A stretch of 40,684 nt of DNA from Defluviimonas salinarum (GCF_026013545.1 NZ_JAPDOG010000031.1:1-40684); one strand, 5' to 3'; shown: positions 28,494-36,125, numbered from the stretch's first letter. Translations and numbers: made by a program. Notes: a model not told the origin generated them from the sequence alone.

Positions 28494-29639
28494 TCAGTTG
28501 AGGAAGCCGGGTGCGAAGAAGTAAAGGCCGTAGGCCACGATCAGGGCCGGGATCGTCGAGAAGACGGTGGCCATGATCGCCGCGCGGGGCGCGAGCGCGA
28601 TCGCCGGGAAGAGCGCGTCGCCGTCGTTCGAGATCGCGTTGGCGAGAAGCGCCGAGAACGGGATCGCACCGTTGACGTACAGCGTCGCGACAAGAACCTG
28701 CGGCCCGCAGCCGGGGATGAAGCCGATGGCGGCGCCGATCAGCGGCAGCACCGGCGCGATCGACTGGAAGAGCGCCTTGAGGTCGAGCCCGGCATAGGCG
28801 GCGGCATAGTCGTAGGCGAGATAGGCGATGATCACCCAGACTGAGATGAACGAGGTTTCCTCGGCCATCCGGGTCACCGGGCGGTCGGCCGGGTTGGTCA
28901 TCGCGGTCACGGGCGAGATGGTCCAGATCGCGAGGCCGGTGAAGACGCCGGCGAGTGCGAAGACCGCGACCGGCACGCCGAGGATCTGGGTGATCTCGAT
29001 CTGGCCGATCTGCGCGGCGCCGACGATCAGGCCGGGGATTGCGGCGGCGAGATAGGCGTAGTCGCGCAGGCGGGTCTGGCCGATCCGCGGCGCAATCTCG
29101 CAGGCCCCGCCCTGCGGGCGGTAGTCGACGGCGACGTAGCGGTCGATGAGCCAGCCGGTGAGGATGCCGGCCGTGAACTGGATCGGCAGGAGCACCAGCG
29201 CCGCTTCGGGCCGGGTCGCGATCAGCAGGAACGCCGCGTCGCCCATCGTCGCCGTCAGCGTCGCCACCACCGCACCGAAGGAGACCTTGCCCGAGGCATA
29301 GGCCGCCACTACCACGACCGCGCCGCCGCAGCCGGGCGTCGCGCCGAGGAAGGCGGCGATCGGTACCTGCATCGTCTTGGCCTTGCCCATCGCCACGCCC
29401 ATGTCGAAGCGGAAGAGCTTCTCGAGCCCGTAGAAGAGGAGAAGCGTCGCCGCGACGAAGGCCGAGACCTGGACGAAGGCATCCTGCATCAGTCCGCGCG
29501 TGAGCGCTCCGAGTTCGCCCGGCGCCAGCGCAAGCGCGACGAGCGCGGCCACCAGCAGAAGGCGGCGCGGGCGGAACTGACCGAGGCGCGCGAGGCCGAT
29601 TTCGGGCAGGGCGGTAGTGTTCACGTCCGGGCTGTGCAT
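28494..29639 (-). CDS. Putative 10-helix manganese/heavy-metal exporter (ArsP_2-type)
   Basis: A 381-residue membrane protein with about ten hydrophobic helices. Two related motifs face each other in the two halves: FLGATPGCGGAVVVVAAYAS (first) and GFIPGCGPQVLVATLYVNG (second), each with a PGCG core, typical of the putative manganese/heavy-metal exporter family (from memory Pfam PF11449). The paired Cys in PGCG motifs may bind the metal. The ATG at 29639 follows an AGGAT ribosome site. A Fur/Mur-like box lies 15 bases upstream. The ion and direction are not proved. The long open frame upstream to 30104 is shadow. Confidence 0.78.
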   Translation of the reverse strand: MHSPDVNTTALPEIGLARLGQFRPRRLLLVAALVALALAPGELGALTRGLMQDAFVQVSAFVAATLLLFYGLEKLFRFDMGVAMGKAKTMQVPIAAFLGATPGCGGAVVVVAAYASGKVSFGAVVATLTATMGDAAFLLIATRPEAALVLLPIQFTAGILTGWLIDRYVAVDYRPQGGACEIAPRIGQTRLRDYAYLAAAIPGLIVGAAQIGQIEITQILGVPVAVFALAGVFTGLAIWTISPVTAMTNPADRPVTRMAEETSFISVWVIIAYLAYDYAAAYAGLDLKALFQSIAPVLPLIGAAIGFIPGCGPQVLVATLYVNGAIPFSALLANAISNDGDALFPAIALAPRAAIMATVFSTIPALIVAYGLYFFAPGFLN

Positions 29640-29653
29640 GGTATCCTGCGATT

Positions 29654-29672
29654 GCGAATTATTCTCAATTGC
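29654..29672 (-). promoter_or_regulatory. Fur/Mur-type box in front of the exporter gene
   Basis: GCGAATTATTCTCAATTGC (minus strand GCAATTGAGAATAATTCGC) resembles the Fur-superfamily operator core TTGAGAATAATT and lies in the short AT-rich gap upstream of the exporter. In Rhodobacterales the manganese-responsive Fur homologue Mur uses similar sites; which of Fur or Mur binds is inference. Confidence 0.55.
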
Positions 29673-29744
29673 GGAAGATAGCACTTGCGACGGATTTGGC
29701 AAGCGCCAATAAATCGGCCGGCGGAACTTTGCGGGGACGACGGC

Positions 29745-30179
29745 ATGAATGAGCAGAAGCAGGCGCTTGCGCGGCAGTTCATCGAGGCGATCCCCTACTC
29801 GCGCGCGCTCGGCATGGTGCTCGACGAGATCGGCGACGGGGTGGCGGTGATCTCGATGCCCTATGACGCGCGCATTGTCGGCGACCCGGAGACGGGGGTG
29901 ATCCACGGCGGCGCGGTGTCCGCGCTGATGGACACCTGCGGCGGGGCGGCGGTGATGAGCCATCCCTCCAATCCCGGCGGCACCGCGACGATCGACCTCA
30001 GGATCGACTACATGCGGCCGGCGAAGCCCGGCCAGCGCATCACCGCGCGGGCGGAATGCTACAACATCACCCGCACCGTCGCCTTCGTCCGCGCCACCGC
30101 CCATGACGAGGACCTGAGCCGTCCGGTCGCCACCGCGACCGGCGCCTTCACCGTAGAACGCGCGGAGGGCAGGGCATGA
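29745..30179 (+). CDS. PaaI-like hotdog thioesterase (first of pair)
   Basis: A 144-residue hotdog-fold protein that would hydrolyse an acyl-CoA. The family core GVIHGGAVSALMDTCGGAAV contains the conserved HGG and the catalytic acidic residue, followed by the DLRIDYMRPA strand. The ATG at 29745 has GGGGA upstream. It overlaps the next thioesterase gene by four bases (ATGA), so the pair is a coupled operon with the MATE gene. The substrate is unknown; the fatty-acid gene neighbourhood suggests acyl-CoA turnover. Confidence 0.86.
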   Translation: MNEQKQALARQFIEAIPYSRALGMVLDEIGDGVAVISMPYDARIVGDPETGVIHGGAVSALMDTCGGAAVMSHPSNPGGTATIDLRIDYMRPAKPGQRITARAECYNITRTVAFVRATAHDEDLSRPVATATGAFTVERAEGRA

Positions 30180-30691
30180 CCCGGCGGCCGAAACCCGAGC
30201 CCGTGCAGGTCGTGAAGGAACGCCGCGACGCGGCCCTGCGGGCGATCGTGCACGGCGTGCCCTTCATCCAGTTTCTCGGCATCGAGTTCGAGCGGCGCGG
30301 CGACGAGTTGACCGCGGTGTTGCCCTTCGGCGAGCGGCTGATCGGCAATCCGCTCTTGCCCGCGCTGCATGGCGGGGCGACGGCGGCTTTCCTCGAGGTC
30401 GCCTCGATCATTGAACTTTCGTGGTCGCTGATCTGGGAGGAGATGGAGAGCGGCCGGCTCGATCCCAAGACGCTCGATCCCGGCCATCTGCCGCGGCTGC
30501 CGAAGACCATCGACTTCACCGTCGACTACCTGCGCACCGGCCTGCCGCGCGACGCCTATGCGCGGGCGCGGGTGAACCGCTCGGGGCGGCGCTATGCCTC
30601 GGTCCATGTCGAGGCCTGGCAGGACAACCGCTCGCGGCTCTTCGCGCAGGCGACCGGGCATTTCCTGATGCCGGGCCGCGGGGATGGATGA
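30176..30691 (+). CDS. Second hotdog thioesterase
   Basis: A 171-residue hotdog-fold protein with the core LLPALHGGATAAFLEVASII (HGG and Glu in the position of the catalytic acid) and the strand TIDFTVDYLRTGLPRDAYAR. It has about 30 extra residues between the HGG helix and the DFTVDYLR strand compared with its neighbour. It overlaps the first thioesterase by four bases and the MATE gene by eight. The two probably differ in acyl preference or form a mixed assembly. Confidence 0.84.
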   Translation: MTRRPKPEPVQVVKERRDAALRAIVHGVPFIQFLGIEFERRGDELTAVLPFGERLIGNPLLPALHGGATAAFLEVASIIELSWSLIWEEMESGRLDPKTLDPGHLPRLPKTIDFTVDYLRTGLPRDAYARARVNRSGRRYASVHVEAWQDNRSRLFAQATGHFLMPGRGDG

Positions 30692-31988
30692 GATCACCCA
30701 CCGGCGGGTCCTGAGGATCGCGCTGCCGATCGTCCTGTCGAACGCGACCGTGCCGCTGCTGGGCGCGGTCGATACCGGGGTGGTCGGCCAGATGGGGGAG
30801 GCGGCGCCGATCGGCGCGGTCGGCGTGGGCGCCGTGGTGCTCGCGGCGCTCTACTGGATATTCGGATTTCTGAGGATGGGCACCTCGGGCCTCGTCGCGC
30901 AGGCGCACGGCGCGCAAGACCCCGCCGAGACCGGGGCGATCCTGATGCGGGCGCTCATGATCGGCCTCATGGGCGGGTTCGCCTTCATGGTGCTGCAGGT
31001 GCCGCTCTTCCACGCGGCTTTCCTGCTCGCGCCGGCCTCCGAGGAGGTGGAGCGGCTGACGCGCGCCTATCTCGCGATCCGGATCTGGGGAGCGCCGGCG
31101 ACGATCGCGCTCTATGCGGTCACCGGCTGGCTGATCGCGGTCGAGCGCACGCGCAGCGTGCTGGTGCTGCAGCTCTGGATGAACGGGCTCAACATCGGGC
31201 TCGATTTCCTCTTCGTGCTTGGCTTCGGCTGGGGCGTCGAGGGCGTCGCGGTGGCGACGCTGATCGCGGAATGGACCGGGCTCGGGCTCGGGCTCTGGCT
31301 CTGCCGGGGGGCGTTCGCGGGCGGGCAGTGGCGCGACTGGGCCCGGGTATTCGACCGGGTGCGGGTGGCGCGGATGATGCAGGTGAACGGCGACATCATG
31401 GTGCGGTCGGTCGTGCTGCAGGGGGCCTTCACCACCTTCGTCTTTCTCGGCGCGGGCTTCGGCGACGTGACGCTGGCGGCGAACCAGGTGCTGCTCCAGT
31501 TCCTCGAGATCACCGCCTACGGGCTCGACGGCTTCGCCTTCGCCGCCGAGACGCTGGTGGGCCAGGCGGTGGGCGCGCGGCGCGCGTCCCATGTGCGCCG
31601 CGCCGCGGTGGTGACGAGCCAGTGGGGAATCGGTGGAGCGCTGGCGCTCGGCGCGGGCTTCTGGCTCGCGGGGCCGTGGCTCATCGACCTGATGACGACG
31701 GAACCCGAGGTGCGGCTTGCCGCGCGCTCGTTCCTGCCGTGGATCGCGCTGGCGCCGGTGATCGGCATCGCGAGCTGGATGTTCGACGGCATCTTCATCG
31801 GCGCGACGCTGTCGCGCGAGATGCGCAACGCGATGCTGGTCTCGGTCGCGATCTATGGCGTGGCGCTCGCGGTCCTGCCGGGGGCCTTTGGCAATCACGG
31901 GCTCTGGGCGGCGCTGATGGTGCTCAACGTCGCGCGGGGGGCGACGATGGCGCTGCGTTACCCGAGGGCCGAGCAGGTGGCGGCCTGA
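30684..31988 (+). CDS. MATE-family efflux transporter (DinF-like)
   Basis: A 434-residue protein with about twelve hydrophobic helices in two six-helix halves. The MATE pattern is seen in the N-terminal RIALPIVLSNATVPLLGAVDTGVVG and in NQVLLQFLEITAYGLDGFAFAAETLVGQAVG, the DinF-subgroup motif. It exports organic cations, drugs or metabolites in exchange for H+ or Na+; the substrate is unknown. It overlaps the thioesterase gene by eight bases. It is the last ordinary chromosomal gene before the mobile region, and its stop lies about 10 bases before the first structured non-coding sequence. Confidence 0.88.
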   Translation: MDEITHRRVLRIALPIVLSNATVPLLGAVDTGVVGQMGEAAPIGAVGVGAVVLAALYWIFGFLRMGTSGLVAQAHGAQDPAETGAILMRALMIGLMGGFAFMVLQVPLFHAAFLLAPASEEVERLTRAYLAIRIWGAPATIALYAVTGWLIAVERTRSVLVLQLWMNGLNIGLDFLFVLGFGWGVEGVAVATLIAEWTGLGLGLWLCRGAFAGGQWRDWARVFDRVRVARMMQVNGDIMVRSVVLQGAFTTFVFLGAGFGDVTLAANQVLLQFLEITAYGLDGFAFAAETLVGQAVGARRASHVRRAAVVTSQWGIGGALALGAGFWLAGPWLIDLMTTEPEVRLAARSFLPWIALAPVIGIASWMFDGIFIGATLSREMRNAMLVSVAIYGVALAVLPGAFGNHGLWAALMVLNVARGATMALRYPRAEQVAA

Positions 31989-31997
31989 GCGCCGGAG

Positions 31998-32062
31998 TGA
32001 CCCAAGACCGGGATTCCTCCAGCCCCGGCTCTGATGGCGTGACCGCTCTCCCTTGTGGGTCA
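31998..32062. other. Nested inverted repeats at the edge of the mobile region
   Basis: TGACCCA (31998-32004) pairs with TGGGTCA (32056-32062), and inside it CCGGG (32008-32012) pairs with CCCGG (32024-32028). No coding frame of merit lies here. The position, right after the MATE stop, suggests it is an insertion-sequence end or the 5' part of the larger structured region that follows. Confidence 0.35.
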
Positions 32063-32188
32063 TTGCAGGCCCACCTTGGAACACCGATGGTGTCGGGGGG
32101 CGGTGTTACTACACTTGGGCACACCTTCCGCCCCGTTATCGCTGTGAAGACCGCCGCGCCGGGGGGTACTCTGGATTCGGAGAGGGGG

Positions 32189-32358
32189 TGCTTGGCGCCT
32201 GCTTGACCGGGTAGTGCCAAGCAGCGGGGAGGCGAAATTCAGGCGCCGGTTTCCCGCGGGCAGGGGTGCCCGGCCTCATCCCCAAGATTCTGATCGGGCA
32301 CCCCTGTCAGTTTCTCGCAGCGAACCGGGAACTGCGAGAGGTGCCCGCTCACGCGGGC
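32189..32358. ncRNA. Candidate structured non-coding RNA with five stems
   Basis: Between the MATE gene and the IS5 remnant, about 440 bp (31989-32431) hold no credible gene. Within them are TGCTTGGC/GCCAAGCA (32189-32196/32216-32223), which is mutually exclusive with GGCGCCTG/CAGGCGCC (32194-32201/32240-32247). Further on are a perfect 12-bp stem CAGGGGTGCCCG with 32295-32306, TCTCGCAG/CTGCGAGA (32313-32320/32332-32339), and GCCCGC/GCGGGC (32343-32348/32353-32358). The alternative pairing of the first two stems recalls a switching RNA or a mobile-element guide RNA. The strand and class are unknown. Confidence 0.4.
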
Positions 32359-32498
32359 TTGTCGAACGTCAATGGCGTGGTCGATCCTGTGGTCATCACG
32401 ATGACTTGCAGTCGATAATTCTGATGTAATGGGCGTTGTTGTAGAACTCGGCGCCGGAAGGATTCACGTTGCGAATCCGGTAGGTTAAGACGTTCGGC

Positions 32499-32942
32499 AT
32501 GAACAAGCCCGAACCTGCCCGCTACCGCACGACGAACTGGAAGTCCTACAATGAAGCGCTGAGGCGTCGCGGATTATTGCTGATCTGGCTCGACAAGGAC
32601 ATGGTGTGGCTTGCCGCCAGGGCCGGGTGTTCAGGCCGGCCACCGGTATATTCCGATGCCGCGATACAGTTCTGCCTGATGGTGAAGGTGCTGTTCGGCC
32701 TACCGCTTCGGCAGACGACGGGGATGGTGTCCAGCATCCTCCAGATGGCCGGGCTGGATTGGCCGGTCCCCGACTTCTCGACCCTGAGCCGCAGGCAGAA
32801 GAACATCACCGTCGGTATCTCGAGCCGCCGGTCGCCGGGTCCGCTGAACCTGTTGGTAGACAGCACAGGGATCAAGTTCCTGGGCGATGGCGAATGGCTG
32901 GCCCGCAAGCATGGCACCCATCGCAGACGCCAATACCGCAAG
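32499..32942 (+). pseudogene. IS5-family transposase, N-terminal part (interrupted)
   Basis: 148 codons from ATG 32499, beginning MNKPEPARYRTTNWKSYNEA and running through the first catalytic Asp region LLVDSTGIKFLGDGEW to RRQYRK. The frame then enters the inserted element and stops at 33011 after unrelated residues. Joined to 34331-34819 it gives a 310-residue DDE transposase of normal length with all three catalytic positions, so the break is recent or has been tolerated without further decay. No active transposase can be made from this copy. Confidence 0.88.
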
Positions 32943-32949
32943 ATGGGAT

Positions 32950-32960
32950 GGTTGCCGCCC
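32950..32960 (+). repeat. IS1111-type left subterminal inverted repeat
   Basis: GGTTGCCGCCC, perfectly complementary to 34313-34323, seven bases from the left junction. Confidence 0.85.
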
Positions 32961-33026
32961 ACCCCTGACGGCATCGCAATGTGCCAAGGTCGTGGTGTCG
33001 AGGCCACGTAGCGGAGAGGACGGCAA

Positions 33027-34055
33027 ATGAAGGATACGATGATCGGGGTAGATCTGGCAAAGAATGTGTTCCAGCTCCACGGAGCGTCGATGGCTGGCGA
33101 GTTGCGCTTTCGCAAGAAGCTGTCGCGGGCACAGTTCCGCAAGTTCATGGCGGATCATCTCCCGGCCATTGTGGTCATGGAAGCATCCGGCAGCGCCCAT
33201 TACTGGGCGCGTGAGATGATCGGCCTGGGGCATGAGGTGAAAATGATCGCACCGCAGTATGTGCGCCCCTTCGTGAAGCGCCAAAAGAATGACGCCGCCG
33301 ATGCCGAAGCGATCGTGATCGCCGCGCAGAGACCGGAAATGCGTTTTGTAGAGCCGAAGTCCGAAGAGCAGCAGGCGATGGCCGTGCTGTTCCGGGCTCG
33401 CGAACGCCTGGTCCACCAGCGCACGGATTTGGTGAATGCCATCCGCTCGATCTGCTATGAATACGGCCACGTCATTCCCGTGGGTATCCATCAGGTCAAG
33501 CGTATTGCGGCGATCCTGGATGAACCGCATTGCGACCTGCCCGGGCTGGTGCAGGACGAATGCCGGGACCTCCTCGCAGAAATCGCCGCCAAGACAGTTC
33601 AGATAGACGCCAAGACCCGGAAGGCCAAGGAACTCATGGCATCTGCCGATGTCGCAAAGCAGCTTCAGACGATGCCGGGTGTCGGACCGATGGTCGCATT
33701 GGCGATCACAGCGTTTGTTGCCGACATCAAAAGCTTTCGAAGGGGGCGCGACTTTGCCGCGTGGCTGGGGCTCGTGCCACGGCAACACTCTTCGGGCGGC
33801 AAGGTGCGGCTTGGCAGGATCTCAAAGGCAGGCCAAAGCGATATCCGGCGCCTGTTGATCATTGGCGCAATGTCACGTCTGAACTGGATGGGGCGGCAAT
33901 CCATCCCCGAGGGATCGTGGCTGTCGCGCTTGCAGGCTCGCAAACCGAGGATGCTGGTCGCGATCGCGCTTGCGAACAAGATGGCCCGCGCGATCTGGGC
34001 CATGCTGACGAAAGGGGAGAACTATAGGGATCCGGCGCTGGCATCGGTTGCGTGA
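33027..34055 (+). CDS. IS110-family (IS1111-type) transposase
   Basis: A 342-residue DEDD/serine transposase. The RuvC-like N-terminal domain has D9 (MIGVDLAKNVFQ), E52 (VVMEASGS), D89 and D92 (RQKNDAADAEA). A coiled region follows, then the C-terminal Tnp_20 domain with TMPGVGPMVALAI and the conserved serine motif RQHSSGGKVRLG (Ser255/256). The length is full and no frameshift is seen, so it may be active. The ATG at 33027 lies 84 bases from the left end of the element. These enzymes act with an element-encoded guide RNA, expected here in the right end. Confidence 0.93.
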   Translation: MKDTMIGVDLAKNVFQLHGASMAGELRFRKKLSRAQFRKFMADHLPAIVVMEASGSAHYWAREMIGLGHEVKMIAPQYVRPFVKRQKNDAADAEAIVIAAQRPEMRFVEPKSEEQQAMAVLFRARERLVHQRTDLVNAIRSICYEYGHVIPVGIHQVKRIAAILDEPHCDLPGLVQDECRDLLAEIAAKTVQIDAKTRKAKELMASADVAKQLQTMPGVGPMVALAITAFVADIKSFRRGRDFAAWLGLVPRQHSSGGKVRLGRISKAGQSDIRRLLIIGAMSRLNWMGRQSIPEGSWLSRLQARKPRMLVAIALANKMARAIWAMLTKGENYRDPALASVA

Positions 34056-34312
34056 TCATCTCATCGCAAGGAACAGCCACGCGCCGGTGAAGGGGGGTAC
34101 GAAGTCGACGACCAGAATGGGCAAACGATCGAAGCGATCCGGATCGGGAAAACCAGCAGATGGACCGGAGCCTCAAAGCTCGCGCGCAAGATTTTGGACC
34201 TGCTCCGCAGATCACCATCCCGGCCAGCGGCAATGAAGGGCCGCACATACAGGCCTGACAGAAGACCGCACTTCGAGCACCTGCCTACTGGATCAGAAAC
34301 GTCTTGCACCGC
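34056..34312 (+). ncRNA. Candidate guide RNA (seekRNA/bridge RNA) region of the IS1111-type element
   Basis: This 257-bp stretch downstream of the transposase has no credible gene and ends at the right subterminal repeat. IS1111-type elements place their guide RNA gene in the right non-coding end, so it is the expected location. The segments GATCCGGATCGGGA (34140-34153) and AGATCACCATCCCGG (34210-34224) resemble the target's right flank AGATCCATCTCGGGA (34330-34344), which could reflect guide matching. Fold and boundaries were not computed. Confidence 0.45.
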
Positions 34313-34323
34313 GGGCGGCAACC
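34313..34323 (+). repeat. IS1111-type right subterminal inverted repeat
   Basis: GGGCGGCAACC, perfectly complementary to 32950-32960, three bases from the right junction at 34326. Confidence 0.85.
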
Positions 34324-34330
34324 ACAGAAG

Positions 34331-34819
34331 ATCCATCTCGGGATCAACGAGCAGACGTTGGAGGTTCGTGCCGTCGAGATCACCGGGAGCCATGTCGGCG
34401 ATGCGCCGGTGCTGCCTGACCTGCTCGGCCAGATCCCGGCGGACCAAGAGATCGGTAGCGTCACCGCAGACGGTGCCTACGACACCCGCAAGTGCCACGA
34501 TGCGATTGCTGACCGCGGCGCTCAGGCCGTCATCCCACCACGGAAGAATGCCAAGCCGTGGAAGACTGTCACCGCCGGGGCGGTCGCAAGAAACGAAGCA
34601 TTGCGCGCCTCGAAATGCCTCGGCCGCGCGCTCTGGCGACGATGGAGCGGATACCACCGCCGGAGCCGCGTCGAAACGAAGATGCACTGCGTGAAACTGC
34701 TGGGCCAGCGGCTCATGGCGCGGGACTTTGACCGCCAGGTTGCGGAGCTCCACGTCCGCATCGCCATCCTGAACCGCTACACTGCGCTCGGCATACCTGT
34801 CACTGAAGCCGAGGGATGA
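34331..34819 (+). pseudogene. IS5-family transposase, C-terminal part (interrupted)
   Basis: 162 codons continuing the frame of 32499-32942: IHLGINEQTLEVRAVEITGS, then VTADGAYDTRKCHDA with the second catalytic Asp, and GYHRRSRVETKMHCVK with the catalytic Glu, ending TEAEG. Apart from the insertion no frameshift or stop is seen. Any start codon within this fragment would be fortuitous. Confidence 0.88.
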
Positions 34820-34873
34820 GTCTGCCCGGGGATAGGGGAATCTCGGCCATCAGCCGATTTGTGCAACAGAGCC

Positions 34874-34969
34874 GCTACCGCCCGCCCGCGCCGGAAAGCT
34901 TCCTTCCAATGGACCAGAGGCCGATGATGCACCAACAATCAACACGGACCACTCGATGGGGGCAGTCCA
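34874..34969 (-). mobile_element. End fragment of another insertion sequence
   Basis: Read on the minus strand from 34969, the sequence begins TGGACTGCCCCCATCGAGTG, resembling an IS3-family terminal repeat, and is cut at its other side by the right end of the IS5-family element. It abuts the broken IS3 orfA exactly where that gene's similarity stops, so this element probably inserted into that gene. Its family assignment is tentative. Confidence 0.45.
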
Positions 34970-35079
34970 ACGCAGATCTGCCGAACCGCGTCGCCGATCG
35001 TCATTCTTTGCCCCTGCAGCACCTCGACCTGCCGCAGCTTCAACACGATGTCCTCGGGCTTGTCTCGCTTTCCTGCCAT
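34970..35079 (-). pseudogene. IS3-family orfA, 5' fragment
   Basis: From ATG 35079 the minus strand reads MAGKRDKPEDIVLKLRQVEV then LQGQRMTIGDAVRQI, the start of an IS3-family OrfA helix-turn-helix protein. Similarity ends after 37 residues at the junction with the neighbouring IS end. A GGAGG site precedes the ATG. The element's own left end appears to lie at 35144, with TGATCCTCCCCCACCGAAG on the minus strand. No OrfB is present. Confidence 0.75.
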
Positions 35080-35144
35080 CTTTGGTCCTCCTCGACGGGA
35101 CAAATCTATCCCAGTTGGCGAGCCACTTCGGTGGGGGAGGATCA

Positions 35145-35559
35145 AGGCCGAGATGATCCTGATGCACTGGCATGAGGCCGAGGGATTTCAGTCAAAAGAC
35201 GAGCCAGACCCCGGTGCATGATTGCGGCCCCTCGGCCAAACCGCTCCCCATCTCTCGGTAAATCGGATGACCCGCGGCTGGCGACAGGAACGGCGGATTG
35301 CGGTCTTTCGCTGCGGAAGCGACGAATGTCCGGTCTGGTCCCGTCCTCGCCAGCCAGACATGGGGGAATACTATGTCTGCTGTGATGCGGAGACCGGCTG
35401 TTCTTTACGCAGCACCACGTCGTTTTGCCCGCAAGACAAGTGACGAAAGCGCAATTTGACGGTTGGCAATGGAGCCTCCGAATAGGTAGAAATTTGTGAC
35501 CTATATCGTTGGGCAGCGGGAGTACTCGGGAAATGTCGATATGTAGAGGCTCTTGAGGA
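35145..35559. other. Non-coding stretch between the IS remnants and the AsnC-type gene
   Basis: About 415 bp without a credible gene. Short open frames lack family similarity. The last 120 bp are AT-richer than the flanks and must contain the promoter of the AsnC-type gene; no clear -35/-10 pair was assigned. Confidence 0.4.
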
Positions 35560-36051
35560 ATGAAACCGACTGCCCTCGACGCCGCCGACATTCGTATCCT
35601 TTGCGCGTTGCAGCAGAATGGTCAGCTCAGTAAATCGAAGCTGGCGGAGTTGGTAGGGCTTTCCTCTACTCCTTGCTGGGCGCGCTTTGCCCGGCTGAAG
35701 AAGGCGGGCCTGATCCGCGGGTACCGTGCGGACCTTGCGCTGGGTAAGATAGTCGATGTCTCCAAGGTCGTCGTAACTGTTTCTCTGAAAAGCCACCGCA
35801 AGACGGATTTTGACCGCTTCGAGGCGCATATCCGCAGCCTTAACGCGGTCACCGACTGCGTCGCGACTGGCGGTGGGATGGACTACGTGATGACCGTTGT
35901 CACAACCAGCCTTTCGGCCTTCCAGACGCTGATGGAAGACATGCTGTCGGCGGAACTCGGGATAGACCGTTACATGACCTATTTCGTGACACGCGAGGTC
36001 AAATCGGTGCAGCCGGACCTTGCCCAGCTGTTGGCCCAACCAGCGAAGTGA
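35560..36051 (+). CDS. Lrp/AsnC-family transcriptional regulator
   Basis: A 163-residue regulator: N-terminal winged helix (LDAADIRILCALQQNGQLSK, then LAELVGLSSTPCWARFARLK) and a C-terminal ligand-binding RAM domain with the characteristic G-x-x-D element (VATGGGMDYVMTVVT). Members respond to amino acids or related small acids and bind repeated sites as octamers. The ATG at 35560 has a GAGG site. It precedes the demethylase-CoA ligase operon in the same direction; a pair of 14-bp direct repeats lies in the following gap. It is therefore the likely local regulator. Confidence 0.92.
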   Translation: MKPTALDAADIRILCALQQNGQLSKSKLAELVGLSSTPCWARFARLKKAGLIRGYRADLALGKIVDVSKVVVTVSLKSHRKTDFDRFEAHIRSLNAVTDCVATGGGMDYVMTVVTTSLSAFQTLMEDMLSAELGIDRYMTYFVTREVKSVQPDLAQLLAQPAK

Positions 36052-36080
36052 CCCGAGAACGCGCTCAACGGACGCGCAAA

Positions 36081-36125
36081 GTCCGAACGGTCTGAGTTGA
36101 ACATCAATTTGGTCCGTTCAGTCTG
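36081..36125 (+). promoter_or_regulatory. Pair of 14-bp direct repeats upstream of the demethylase gene
   Basis: GTCCGAACGGTCTG (36081-36094) and GTCCGTTCAGTCTG (36112-36125) match at 11 of 14 positions, with a 31-base period of about three helical turns. GAACGG (36085-36090) and CCGTTC (36114-36119) also form an inverted repeat. The location between the AsnC-type gene and the operon it probably controls makes this a good operator candidate. Confidence 0.5.

Larger units (their letters stand above)
32943..34326 (+). mobile_element. IS110-family, IS1111-type insertion sequence, apparently complete
   Basis: A 1,384-bp element carrying one transposase gene and a long non-coding right end. Subterminal 11-bp inverted repeats GGTTGCCGCCC (32950-32960) and GGGCGGCAACC (34313-34323) leave a 7-base left tip (ATGGGAT) and a 3-base right tip (ACA), the arrangement I recall as diagnostic of the IS1111 group. 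AAG flanks both sides (32940-32942 and 34328-34330), probably the target core. It sits inside the IS5-family transposase gene. Confidence 0.85.
32432..34873 (+). mobile_element. IS5-family (IS903-like) element, interrupted by an IS1111-type element
   Basis: The left end starts near GGCGTTGTTGTAGAA (32432-32446). The right end reads, on the minus strand, GGCTCTGTTGCACAAAT from 34873 to 34857, giving imperfect inverted ends. The transposase frame is split at codon 148 by a 1,384-bp IS110-family element and resumes at 34331 in frame. No clean target duplication was seen, so the outer ends may themselves have been altered. Confidence 0.75.

Noticed and set aside
34048-34236. Small open frame overlapping the transposase end
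   Set aside because: It has no similarity and low-complexity basic composition, and it lies in the non-coding right end expected for an IS1111-type element.
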